This document shows positions 16,669 to 23,962 of a stretch of 34,333 nucleotides of DNA, in pieces. This stretch comes from Janthinobacterium sp. (lineage in GTDB: Bacteria > Pseudomonadota > Gammaproteobacteria > Burkholderiales > Burkholderiaceae_D): NCBI RefSeq assembly GCF_009923995.1, contig NZ_RFSK01000062.1:1-34333 (forward strand), read 5' to 3'. The position numbers and the translations under genes were made by a program. Positions within the stretch are counted from its first letter, which is position 1. Each line of letters begins with the position of its first letter. The notes below the pieces were generated by a model. The model saw only the letters and a program-made list of their open reading frames with translations, did no database searches and was not told the origin of the DNA.

Positions 16669-19600
16669 TCAGATGCGTTCCATCTTCGGCATCCACACGC
16701 GCAGCAGCGAATACAGGCGGTCCAGGTCGATCGGCTTGGCCAGGTAGTCGGAGGCGCCCGCCTGCAGGCATTCTTCCTGGTCATTCTTCATGGCCTTGGC
16801 CGTGATGGCGATGATGGGCAGCTTGTTGTAGCGCCCGTCGGCGCGGATCAGGCGCGTCGCTTCCAGGCCATCCATGCCCGGCATCATGACATCCATCAAC
16901 ACGAGGTCGATATCGTCCACGCTGTTGAGCTTGCTGATGGCTTCGAAGCCGTTGCGGCCGATTTCCACCACCACGCCTTTCTGTTCCAGCGCATTGGTCA
17001 GGGCAAAGATGTTGCGCACGTCATCGTCCACCAGCAGGATCTTGCGTCCTTCAAACACGCGCTCGCGGCTGCGCACCTGCTGCAGCATGCCCTGGCGCTC
17101 GCTCGACAGTTCCGATTCCACCTTGTGCAGGAACAGGGTCACTTCGTCGAGCAGGCGCTCGGGCGAGCGGGCGCCCTTGATGATGATGGAGCGCGAATAC
17201 TTCATCAGGTCCGCCTCTTCTTCGCGGCTCAGGTTGCGGCCCGTGTAGACGATGACGGGCGGGAAGGAGCACAGTTCCTCGTGTTCCATGCGTTCGAGCA
17301 ATTCGTTGCCCTGGATGTCGGGCAGCTTCAGGTCGATGATCATGCAGTCGAAAATCTGCGTCTTGAGCAATTCCAGCGCCTGTTCGCCCAGGGCCACGGC
17401 CGTGATTTCCACGTCGTCGTCGCTGATCAGGTGCACCACGCTTTCGCGCTGGCGTTCGTCGTCCTCGACGAGCAGGATGCGCTTCATCTTCTGCGTGAAC
17501 TTCGATTCGAGCTTGCGGAACACTTCCTTCAGCTGCTCGCGCGTGCGCGGCTTGGTGGCGTAGCCGATGGCGCCCAGCTGCATGGCTTCCTGCATCTGGT
17601 CATTGCCGGAGACGATGTGCACGGGGATGTGGCGCGTCAGCGGGTTTTCCTTCAGCTGCTGCAGGACCAGCAAGCCCGGACGGTCTGGCAAGCCCATGTC
17701 GAGCAGGATGGCGTCGGGCAGGAATTCGGCCGCCAGGCGCAGGCCTTCGTCGGCGCCGTGCGCCACCAGGCAGCGGTACTGCATCTCATGCGCCAGGTCG
17801 AACAGGATGCCGGCAAACGACGGCTCGTCCTCGATCACCAGCACGGAACGCTGGCCGCTCTTGCCCGGCGGCGTGCTGTCGCGGTCATCCTGGAAGGTGG
17901 GCAGGGGCACGGGCTTGACGGCGGGCGCCGGTTTCGGCGCGGCCGGGACGGCAGGGGCGGCAGCCCGCGCGGCCGGCTGGGATGGCGCCGGCGGCGCCGG
18001 CATGTCGGCCGGTGCGGCGCGTTCCGGCATGGCTGGCGGCAATACCAGGGTAAAGGTGCTGCCGTGGCCTGGCGTGCTGGACAATTCGATGCTGCCGCCC
18101 AGCAAGGCGGCCAGGTCGCGCGAAATCGACAGGCCCAGGCCCGTGCCGCCGTAGCGGCGGCTGGTCGTGCCATCGGCCTGGTGGAAGGCGTCGAAGACTT
18201 TCTGCTGCTGGTCGTCGGCGATGCCGATGCCGGAATCCTGCACCTGGAAGCGCACGTTGCCGGCCTCATCCGTATCGACGTGCAGGGCCACCGTGCCCGC
18301 ATCGGTGAACTTGATGGCGTTCGACAGCAGGTTCTTCAGGATTTGCTCGAGGCGCTGGCGGTCGCTGACGAGCGACGCGGGCGCGTCCGGCGCCACGCTG
18401 ACATTGAAGGCCAGTTTCTTTTGCTGCGCCTGCGGGCCGAACAGCATCTTCATGCTGCTCAGCAGTTCATCAAAGGGCACGGCTTCCGGGTTCAGCTCCA
18501 GCTTGCCCGCCTCGACCTTGGAAATGTCGAGGATGTCGTTGATGAGGGTCAGTAAATCGTTGCCCGCCGAATAAATGGTTTGCGCAAACGTCACTTGTTC
18601 CGGCGTCAGGTTGCCGCTGCTGTTGTCCGACAGCAGCTTGGACAGGATCAGCGAGCTGTTCAGCGGCGTGCGCAGCTCGTGCGACATGTTCGCCAGGAAC
18701 TCGGACTTGTAGCGGCTGGCCCGCTGCAGCTCTTCCGCGCGCGCTTCCAGCTGCGCGTGCGCCTGGACGATGGCCATGTTCTTCTGGTCCAGCGACAGGG
18801 CTTGCACGGCCAGCTGCTCGTTCGACTGTTCCAGCGCCGCCTTCTGCTCTTCCAGGTGGGCTTGCGACTGCTCCAGCACGCGCGACTGCTCGCCCAGCTC
18901 TTCATTGGCCGTGCGCAATTCCTCCTGCTGCACTTCCAGCTCTTCATTGAGCTGCTGGGTTTCTTCCAGCACGTTTTGCAGGCGCTGGCGGTACAGGGCC
19001 GCTTCCAGCGAAGTGCCGACATTGGCGGCGATCAGGTTCAGCAGCTCCTTGGCGCGGGTGCTGACGGGGTGGGTGAAGCCCAGTTCGATCACGCCGTTGA
19101 CCGTGCCTTCGTTATTGACTGGCGTCAAGACCAGTTCCAGCGGCGCGCCGCGGCCCAGGCTGGACGTCACGGTCAGGTAATTCTCCGGCACCTGCTTGAT
19201 GTGCTTGAGGCGCCGTTCGCGGGCCGTCTCGCCCACCAGGCCTTCGCCCAGCTTGAAGACCTGCTTGTCCTTCACGCCCTGCTCGTTGAAGCCGTACACG
19301 GCCGTGCGGCGCAGGCTGCCGTCGTCGTCGACGACGTACAGGGTGGCCACGGCCACATCCAGGCGGTTGGCGAGGAAGTCGAGCACCTGCCGCCCCAGCT
19401 GCGGCAGGGCCAGCTGGCCGCTCGTGTGCGCGGCCAGCTCCGTCTGGCCCGTGCGCAGCCACGCCTGCTCCTGCAGGATGTCGTTGTCCTTGCCGCGCTG
19501 TTCCAGCGCCTCATTGTAGATGTCGGACAGGCGCAGCAGTTCGCGGCGTCCCAGGTAGGCCAGCAGGCCGGACATGCCCAGGCTGAGGACCAGGAACACC

Positions 19601-20169
19601 ACCACGGCCAGCATGGTGCGGCCCTCGGCCGTGTCGGCCCGTTCCTGGCGCAGGCGCTGCTCCATGGACAGGAAGGCGAGGAATTCGCGGCGGATTTCAT
19701 CGAATTCCAGCTTGCCTTCGCCCTGGCGCACGCGGGCGAGGAATTCCTGGTTGTTGCGGCGCTGGCCGATGACGCTCTCGGCATACTCCATCCACTGGCC
19801 TTGCAGGGCGCGGATGCGGCGCAGGCGGTCCACCTGGATGGAGCTGTCCTGGACCAGTTCCAGCAGCGTATTCATTTCCACGGCGATCTTCGCCTTGCCC
19901 GACTTGTACGGCGCGAGGAAGGTCTCGTCGCCCGTCAGCAAATAGCCGCGCATGCCCGTTTCCAGGTCCACCGACAGCTTCATGACCTCATTCGCATTGC
20001 CGATGACCCTCTCCGAGTGCTCGACCGAGCGCAGCGCGGAGAGCAGGTAGGCGATCAGGCCGACGAAGACGAGGGCGGTGACGACCCCGATGACCAGCGG
20101 CAAGGTGACGTTGCGGGCCAGGATGCGGCGGAAGCTGAAGGAGTCGATCGGTGTCTTGGTATTCATCAT
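16669..20169 (-). CDS. Membrane hybrid kinase: CHASE3-GAF-coiled coil-HisKA-HATPase-REC-REC-REC
   Basis: The first gene of the signalling operon encodes 1166 residues. Membrane segments at about 24-46 and 185-208 enclose a CHASE3 periplasmic sensor (METGMRGYLLTGDETFLAPY-type core). A GAF (about 245-390) and a long Glu/Gln-rich coiled coil (about 395-485) follow. Then come HisKA (His497 in MSHELRTPLN), HATPase (SNAIKFTD, DSGIGI, GTGLGLSI), a Pro/Ala linker, and three receivers with Asp824 (LLDMGLP), Asp946 (IIDLKLP) and Asp1093 (LMDVMMPGMDG). There is no output domain. ATG 20169 and ATG 20166 are adjacent and either may serve. CHASE3 senses an unknown extracellular cue. The coiled coil resembles the helices that CheR proteins methylate in receptors; that link is my inference. 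Confidence 0.92.
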   Translation of the reverse strand: MMNTKTPIDSFSFRRILARNVTLPLVIGVVTALVFVGLIAYLLSALRSVEHSERVIGNANEVMKLSVDLETGMRGYLLTGDETFLAPYKSGKAKIAVEMNTLLELVQDSSIQVDRLRRIRALQGQWMEYAESVIGQRRNNQEFLARVRQGEGKLEFDEIRREFLAFLSMEQRLRQERADTAEGRTMLAVVVFLVLSLGMSGLLAYLGRRELLRLSDIYNEALEQRGKDNDILQEQAWLRTGQTELAAHTSGQLALPQLGRQVLDFLANRLDVAVATLYVVDDDGSLRRTAVYGFNEQGVKDKQVFKLGEGLVGETARERRLKHIKQVPENYLTVTSSLGRGAPLELVLTPVNNEGTVNGVIELGFTHPVSTRAKELLNLIAANVGTSLEAALYRQRLQNVLEETQQLNEELEVQQEELRTANEELGEQSRVLEQSQAHLEEQKAALEQSNEQLAVQALSLDQKNMAIVQAHAQLEARAEELQRASRYKSEFLANMSHELRTPLNSSLILSKLLSDNSSGNLTPEQVTFAQTIYSAGNDLLTLINDILDISKVEAGKLELNPEAVPFDELLSSMKMLFGPQAQQKKLAFNVSVAPDAPASLVSDRQRLEQILKNLLSNAIKFTDAGTVALHVDTDEAGNVRFQVQDSGIGIADDQQQKVFDAFHQADGTTSRRYGGTGLGLSISRDLAALLGGSIELSSTPGHGSTFTLVLPPAMPERAAPADMPAPPAPSQPAARAAAPAVPAAPKPAPAVKPVPLPTFQDDRDSTPPGKSGQRSVLVIEDEPSFAGILFDLAHEMQYRCLVAHGADEGLRLAAEFLPDAILLDMGLPDRPGLLVLQQLKENPLTRHIPVHIVSGNDQMQEAMQLGAIGYATKPRTREQLKEVFRKLESKFTQKMKRILLVEDDERQRESVVHLISDDDVEITAVALGEQALELLKTQIFDCMIIDLKLPDIQGNELLERMEHEELCSFPPVIVYTGRNLSREEEADLMKYSRSIIIKGARSPERLLDEVTLFLHKVESELSSERQGMLQQVRSRERVFEGRKILLVDDDVRNIFALTNALEQKGVVVEIGRNGFEAISKLNSVDDIDLVLMDVMMPGMDGLEATRLIRADGRYNKLPIIAITAKAMKNDQEECLQAGASDYLAKPIDLDRLYSLLRVWMPKMERI

Positions 20170-20313
20170 GTCCGTGGAGATATGAGCGGGTGAAATAGTT
20201 TAACTGAAATGCAATATTTTTGATGCGTCCGCGTGCGGCAGGCGCTAGCATAGCAGGCGGGGAAGGGCGCGCGCCCCTGCGCGCCCGTATCGTCATCAAA
20301 TGATGGGAGATTT
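20170..20313. promoter_or_regulatory. Divergent control region of kinase operon and TPR gene
   Basis: The 144 bases between two divergent starts include an AT-rich core (about 20195-20225), the only plausible promoter zone, and a self-complementary gggcgcgcgccc. On the plus strand GGGAGA stands 4 bases before the TPR gene's ATG. I could not fix a convincing -35/-10 pair for either direction. Confidence 0.35.
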
Positions 20314-21510
20314 ATGCGAAGAACAGTCATCGCCTGCGCGATATGGGCCTGTGTGCTGCCGCTGGGCAGCCAGGCAGTCGTGCTGGGCAACCAGCAAAGC
20401 CAGGAACTGGTGCGGCGGGGCATGGACCTCGTGACCAGCGGGCAGCTCCCGCAGGCGCGCGAGCAATTCGAGCTGGCGGCCAAGGCCGACCCGCGCGCCT
20501 CGCATCCCGTGGGCGCGCTGGCCTTGCTGTATTACATCGTGTCCGATGCCGGCAGCCTGGACGACAAGCAGCGCCAGGCGGCACGCAAGGCGGCCGCCGA
20601 GACGGCGCGCCAGGCGCTGGCCCTCGATGCGCAGGACCCGCTGGCGCAGGAGGTGGCGCGCCGGCTCGCTGGCGGCGGCGTGCGCCCCAAATACACGCCG
20701 AAGGGCAACGCCATGGAGCTGGTGGTCGCGGGAGAACAGTTGTTCAGCAAGAAGGAATACGCCGCCGCCCTGCAAAAGTACGAGCAAGCCATCGCCGCCG
20801 ATCCCGGCTATGCCGATGCCTGGCTGTTTGCGGGCGATTGCTATTTTGTCCAGCGTCAATGGGAGCCCGCGGCCGAGCACTTCCGCAAGGCGACGCAGAT
20901 CGAACCGCTGCACGAGCAGGCATGGCGCTACCTGGCCGATGCCCTGCAGGAGCAGCAGAAGTGGCCGGAACTGGAGCTGGCCCTGGGCAGCGCCATCGGC
21001 GCCCACCCCGACCAGCTGTCGGCCTGGCAGCGCATGGAGCATTTCCAGGCCAGCCACGGCGTGCCCCTCGTGGCCCTGAAATTGCAGCCCAAGGCGGCCG
21101 GCAGCATCGATGCGGCGACGGGCCAGGTGCGCGTGAATATCCAGCCCAAGCCGGCGGGGGGCGAGGCCGAGGCCAGCACCATCGACGATGCCTTCTGGAT
21201 GGCGCTGGCCCTGGGCCAGGCGAGCGCGGCTGTGGCCGTGCAGCGCGGCGACAAGACGGTGTTCCAGGCGGACCTCGACGCGTGGAACGGCGCCTTCCTG
21301 GCCCTGGACAAGATGGAAGCGGCCAAGCCGGACCGGCTGCGCGATACGGCCGTAACCACCCTGCGTTCCCTGGCCGCCAAGGGCGCGCTGGAGCCGGCGC
21401 TGTTGCTGCTGCAGTACAAGGAGGCTTACCGTCCCTCCCTGGAAGCGTGGAAGACGGCGCATCCGGGCGGCGTCCGGAAATTCATCAATACCTGGCATTT
21501 GATGCCATGA
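20314..21510 (+). CDS. Exported TPR-repeat protein of unknown function
   Basis: This 398-residue protein has a signal peptide (AIWACVLPLGSQAV) and at least two tetratricopeptide repeat regions. One is near the N-terminus (LVTSGQLPQAREQFELAAKADP) and one at about 140-210 (GEQLFSKKEYAAALQKYEQA, then GDCYFVQRQWEPAAEHFRKA). TPR helices bind other proteins, so this is probably a periplasmic or outer-surface scaffold. The C-terminal half (about 240-398) has no motif I recognise. The start is fixed by GGGAGA before the ATG. It is divergent from the CHASE3 kinase and could be its partner, but nothing in the sequence proves this. An FNR-type box begins 2 bases after its stop. Confidence 0.8.
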   Translation: MRRTVIACAIWACVLPLGSQAVVLGNQQSQELVRRGMDLVTSGQLPQAREQFELAAKADPRASHPVGALALLYYIVSDAGSLDDKQRQAARKAAAETARQALALDAQDPLAQEVARRLAGGGVRPKYTPKGNAMELVVAGEQLFSKKEYAAALQKYEQAIAADPGYADAWLFAGDCYFVQRQWEPAAEHFRKATQIEPLHEQAWRYLADALQEQQKWPELELALGSAIGAHPDQLSAWQRMEHFQASHGVPLVALKLQPKAAGSIDAATGQVRVNIQPKPAGGEAEASTIDDAFWMALALGQASAAVAVQRGDKTVFQADLDAWNGAFLALDKMEAAKPDRLRDTAVTTLRSLAAKGALEPALLLLQYKEAYRPSLEAWKTAHPGGVRKFINTWHLMP

Positions 21511-21511
21511 T

Positions 21512-21525
21512 TTGATCTGCATCAA
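21512..21525 (+). promoter_or_regulatory. Perfect FNR/Anr box upstream of hsp20
   Basis: TTGATctgcATCAA matches the FNR/Anr/Dnr consensus TTGAT-N4-ATCAA at all ten defined positions. Its centre (21518.5) lies 41 to 41.5 bases upstream of the start site predicted from the -10 element at 21547-21552, the classic class II activator position. Binding by an FNR-type protein under low oxygen is inferred from this match; no fnr gene is in the window. Confidence 0.75.
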
Positions 21526-21546
21526 GCGCCCATCCCGGGCGTCGCC

Positions 21547-21552
21547 TAGCAT
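21547..21552 (+). promoter_or_regulatory. Probable -10 element of the hsp20 promoter
   Basis: TAGCAT lies 21 bases after the end of the FNR box, with the predicted transcription start near 21559-21560. No good -35 hexamer exists, as expected for a class II FNR-dependent promoter where the box occupies that place. The leader to the hsp20 ATG would be about 87 bases. Confidence 0.5.
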
Positions 21553-21646
21553 GTATGCACCGGCATGGCCGGCCAGGGGCAGGGCGCCAGCGTCCGCCGC
21601 TGCCGGCCATGTGTTCGTCAGTGTCTATGCCTGCCAGGAGGACAAC

Positions 21647-22099
21647 ATGGCCAATCAATTGATGCACCGCGACGCGCGCCATCCGCTGGGGCGCTTCGAC
21701 CCTTTCAGCGACATGGAAGAGTTCATGCATGACTTTTTCGCGCCCGCCCTGCACGTGCGCGACGTGGGCAATGCACGCATGCGTGTCGACATTTCCGAAA
21801 CCGAGCAAGCCTACCAGGTCCAGGCCGAAATTCCTGGCGTCAGCAAGGACGACATCAAGGTGTCCATCGATGGCAACCGCTTCTCCATCAGCGCGGAACG
21901 CAAGAACGAGCGGGAGACGCGCGACGCGGGCGGCAAGCTCGTGCGCAGCGAGCGCGAGTACGGCCAGCAGTACCGCAGCTTCGTGCTGCAGCAGGAAGTG
22001 GACGATGCCGGCGCCCAGGCACGCTATGAAAACGGCGTCCTGCTGCTGGACCTGCCGAAAAAAGCGGGCACGGGCGGCAGGCAGCTGGAAATCCGTTGA
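21647..22099 (+). CDS. Hsp20 / alpha-crystallin small heat shock protein
   Basis: This 150-residue small heat shock protein is an ATP-independent holdase that binds unfolding proteins. The N-terminus MANQLMHRDARHPLGRFDPF is the variable arm. The alpha-crystallin domain spans about 40-140, with IPGVSKDDIKVSIDGNRFSI, the loop around ERETRDAGGKLVRSEREYGQ, and the G-x-L type stretch ENGVLLLDLPKK. The very short tail ends LEIR, a possible [ILV]-x-[ILV] anchor. The start is fixed by AGGAGG 6 bases before the ATG; the frame extends further upstream but without ribosome site. Control appears to be through the FNR box at 21512 rather than a heat-shock promoter, which is unusual for a textbook Hsp20 but known for oxygen-limitation chaperones. 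Confidence 0.92.
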   Translation: MANQLMHRDARHPLGRFDPFSDMEEFMHDFFAPALHVRDVGNARMRVDISETEQAYQVQAEIPGVSKDDIKVSIDGNRFSISAERKNERETRDAGGKLVRSEREYGQQYRSFVLQQEVDDAGAQARYENGVLLLDLPKKAGTGGRQLEIR

Positions 22100-22236
22100 C
22101 GGGCCGACCCGGTATTCCGCCGCAGCGATGTCGTCGAGGCGCGGGCCGGCGCGATGACACCGGCCGCCTGAAAGCGGTGGCAGGGCGGGGGAACTGCGGG
22201 AACGACGGTGTAACAATGCTGGAATAGCGCTGGCAT

Positions 22237-22265
22237 AAAAAAACGCCGGATGAATCCGGCGCTTT
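22237..22265. terminator. Bidirectional intrinsic terminator between hsp20 and the MFS gene
   Basis: The stem cgccgga (22244-22250) / tccggcg (22255-22261) has a 4-base loop. On the plus strand it is followed by cTTTT. On the minus strand it is followed by seven T (the A-run 22237-22243), so it can end both convergent transcripts. A second hairpin, gtgccgc/gcggcac at about 22269-22287, stands next to it. The rest of 22100-22236 holds no gene that I can see. Confidence 0.85.
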
Positions 22266-22328
22266 TGCGTGCCGCCTTGCGCGGCACTGTCGTGATCAAA
22301 GACGGTCGACTGTCTCTGGACTGTTTCT

Positions 22329-22397
22329 CTCTATATATGAGTCCTGCCTGCCTGTATCTTCCTGTCTCTATATAGCAGTCATCACTCTATATTAGTC
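22329..22397. repeat. Three short AT-rich repeats CTCTATATA..AGTC
   Basis: Copies lie at 22329-22343 (CTCTATATAtgAGTC), 22366-22380 (CTCTATATAgcAGTC) and 22385-22397 (CTCTATATtAGTC). They sit between the terminator and the stop of the MFS gene, in a pyrimidine-rich strip quite unlike the surrounding GC-rich DNA. Start-to-start distances are 37 and 19 bases. The role is unknown. Confidence 0.55.
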
Positions 22398-22398
22398 A

Positions 22399-23745
22399 TC
22401 AGTCGCGGATTTCCAGCGCCCGGTTCAGGCTCAGGGCGGCCAGCGAGGCGACGGCGCCCGACAGCAGGTAGAAGCTGACGTAGGCGAGGCCGAAGTTGGC
22501 CGACAGGCCCAGCGCCACCAGCGGGGCGAAGCCGGCACCCACCAGCCAGGCCAGGTCGGACGTCAGGGCCGCGCCCGTGTAACGGAAGCGGGCCGGGAAG
22601 TTCGCCGTCACGGCGCCGGCGGCCTGGCCGTAGGACAGACCCAGCAGGCTGAAGCCCACGAGGATGAACACGTCCTGACCCGTATTGCCGCCGCCCATCA
22701 GGGTCGGCACGAAGGCGCTGAAGATGGCGATCAGCACGGCCAGCACGCCCAGGGTGGTACGGCGACCCACCTTGTCGGCCAGCAGGCCGGAAATCACCAC
22801 GCCGATGGCGGCCAGCACGGCGCCCAGCATCTGAATCTGCAGGAAGTCCGGGGCCGAACGCGTCTGGTAGACGGAAATCCACGACAGGGGGAACACGGTG
22901 ACGAGGTGGAACAGGGCGTAGCTGGCCAGCGCGGCGAGGGCGCCGATCAGCACGTTGCGGCCCTGGCCGCGGCTCATTTCAAACACGCTCACGGGCTGCA
23001 GTTCGCGTTCGTCGAGCAGGCGCGCATATTCATTCGTCGATACCAGGCGCAAGCGGGCAAACAGGGCTACCACGTTGATGGCGAAGGCCACGTAGAAAGG
23101 ATAGCGCCAGCCCCAGTCGAGGAAGTCCTCGTCCGTCAGGGTGGTCAGCATGAACCAGAACAGGCCGGCGGCGATGATGAAGCCGACGGGCGCGCCCAGC
23201 TGGCCCAGCATGGCGTACCAGCCCCGCTTGTTTGCCGGCGCGTTCAGGGCCAGCAGCGACGGCAGGCCATCCCAGGAGCCGCCCAGCGCCACGCCCTGGC
23301 CGATGCGCAGCACGGACAGCCAGATGATGGCGGCAAAGCCCAGGTGGGAATAGGTCGGCAGGAAGGCGATGCCGGCCGTCGACACGCCCAGCAGGAAGAG
23401 GGCGAACGTCAGCTTGGCGCTGCGGCCCATGCGGCGCTGGATCTCCATGAAGATCACGGTGCCGAAGGGGCGGGCGATGAAGGCGAACGAGAAGATCAGG
23501 AATGCATATAATGTGCCCTCCAGGCGTTCTTCAAACGGGAAGAAGACGCGCGGAAACACCAGCACCGAGGCGATGGCGTACACAAAGAAGTCAAAATACT
23601 CGGAAGCGCGGCCGATGATCACGCCGACGGCGATCTCACCGGGGTCGATATGCGATTCGACCGTGCCGGCCCCGCGTGCGTCGCGCAGGGAATGGGGGGA
23701 AAAGTCGGCGGGTACGTCCCCGCTGTGTATGCGCGTGCTGGACAT
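22399..23745 (-). CDS. MFS transporter, metabolite:H+ symporter (ProP/KgtP-like) type
   Basis: This 448-residue, 12-helix major facilitator has family features that include ASEYFDFFVYAIASVLVFPRVFF in helix 1, RPFGTVIFMEIQRRMGRSAKL as the loop 2-3 motif, RIGQGVALGGSWDG in helix 4, and GLLADKVGRRTTL in loop 8-9. These fit the metabolite:H+ symporter group, which imports small organic acids or osmolytes; the substrate is unknown. ATG 23745 is chosen because GGAG lies about 10 bases upstream; an upstream in-frame start at 23781 lacks this. It ends with a double stop (TGATGA). It is divergent from cyoA and shares a 217-base control region with the oxidase operon. Confidence 0.85.
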   Translation of the reverse strand: MSSTRIHSGDVPADFSPHSLRDARGAGTVESHIDPGEIAVGVIIGRASEYFDFFVYAIASVLVFPRVFFPFEERLEGTLYAFLIFSFAFIARPFGTVIFMEIQRRMGRSAKLTFALFLLGVSTAGIAFLPTYSHLGFAAIIWLSVLRIGQGVALGGSWDGLPSLLALNAPANKRGWYAMLGQLGAPVGFIIAAGLFWFMLTTLTDEDFLDWGWRYPFYVAFAINVVALFARLRLVSTNEYARLLDERELQPVSVFEMSRGQGRNVLIGALAALASYALFHLVTVFPLSWISVYQTRSAPDFLQIQMLGAVLAAIGVVISGLLADKVGRRTTLGVLAVLIAIFSAFVPTLMGGGNTGQDVFILVGFSLLGLSYGQAAGAVTANFPARFRYTGAALTSDLAWLVGAGFAPLVALGLSANFGLAYVSFYLLSGAVASLAALSLNRALEIRD

Positions 23746-23794
23746 GATGATCGTCTCCAATATAGTTTCGAGTTCGGCCAACGCGTAACATACC

Positions 23795-23850
23795 CCGGGT
23801 GTCTCACGCCCGGAGTAGGACTATTCATCAGGTAGTCGTAGGAATACTCC
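23795..23850. promoter_or_regulatory. Dyads and paired direct repeats in the MFS / cyoA control region
   Basis: An imperfect hairpin ccgggtg/cacgcccgg occupies 23795-23813. Two related 11-mers, TAGGACTATTC (23816-23826) and TAGGAATACTC (23839-23849), lie 23 bases apart, about two helical turns. GGAGTA (23812) and TACTCC (23845) are also inverted copies. Nearer the cyoA promoter, GGAC-aaaac-GTCC (23884-23895) is a further dyad. Such spacing suggests regulator binding, for example by RegA, but no consensus was matched. Confidence 0.4.
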
Positions 23851-23898
23851 TCAAGTACCGGCTGAAAATCCGAGCAAGGGGTAGGACAAAACGTCCAA

Positions 23899-23927
23899 TT
23901 GCCAACGCGCTCCAGTGAGAATACAGT
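23899..23927 (+). promoter_or_regulatory. Probable sigma-70 promoter of the cyo operon
   Basis: The -35 TTGCCA (23899-23904) and -10 TACAGT (23922-23927) are separated by 17 bases. Transcription would start near 23934, giving a leader of about 29 bases to the cyoA ATG. A GGAC/GTCC dyad lies immediately upstream of the -35. Confidence 0.55.
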
Positions 23928-23962
23928 ACCATATCTTCATCCCCTGTACTGGACTTTCCTGT

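Noticed and set aside
18580..20193. 537-residue plus-strand frame opposite the CHASE3 kinase
   Set aside because: Compositional shadow of the kinase coiled coil (strings of Leu, Gln, Arg, Ala); no domain.
20216..20240. Possible second FNR box or promoter (ttgatg ... tagcat)
   Set aside because: TTGATGCGTCCG lacks the ATCAA half site, and the distance from TTGATG to TAGCAT is 20 bases, too long for a sigma-70 promoter.
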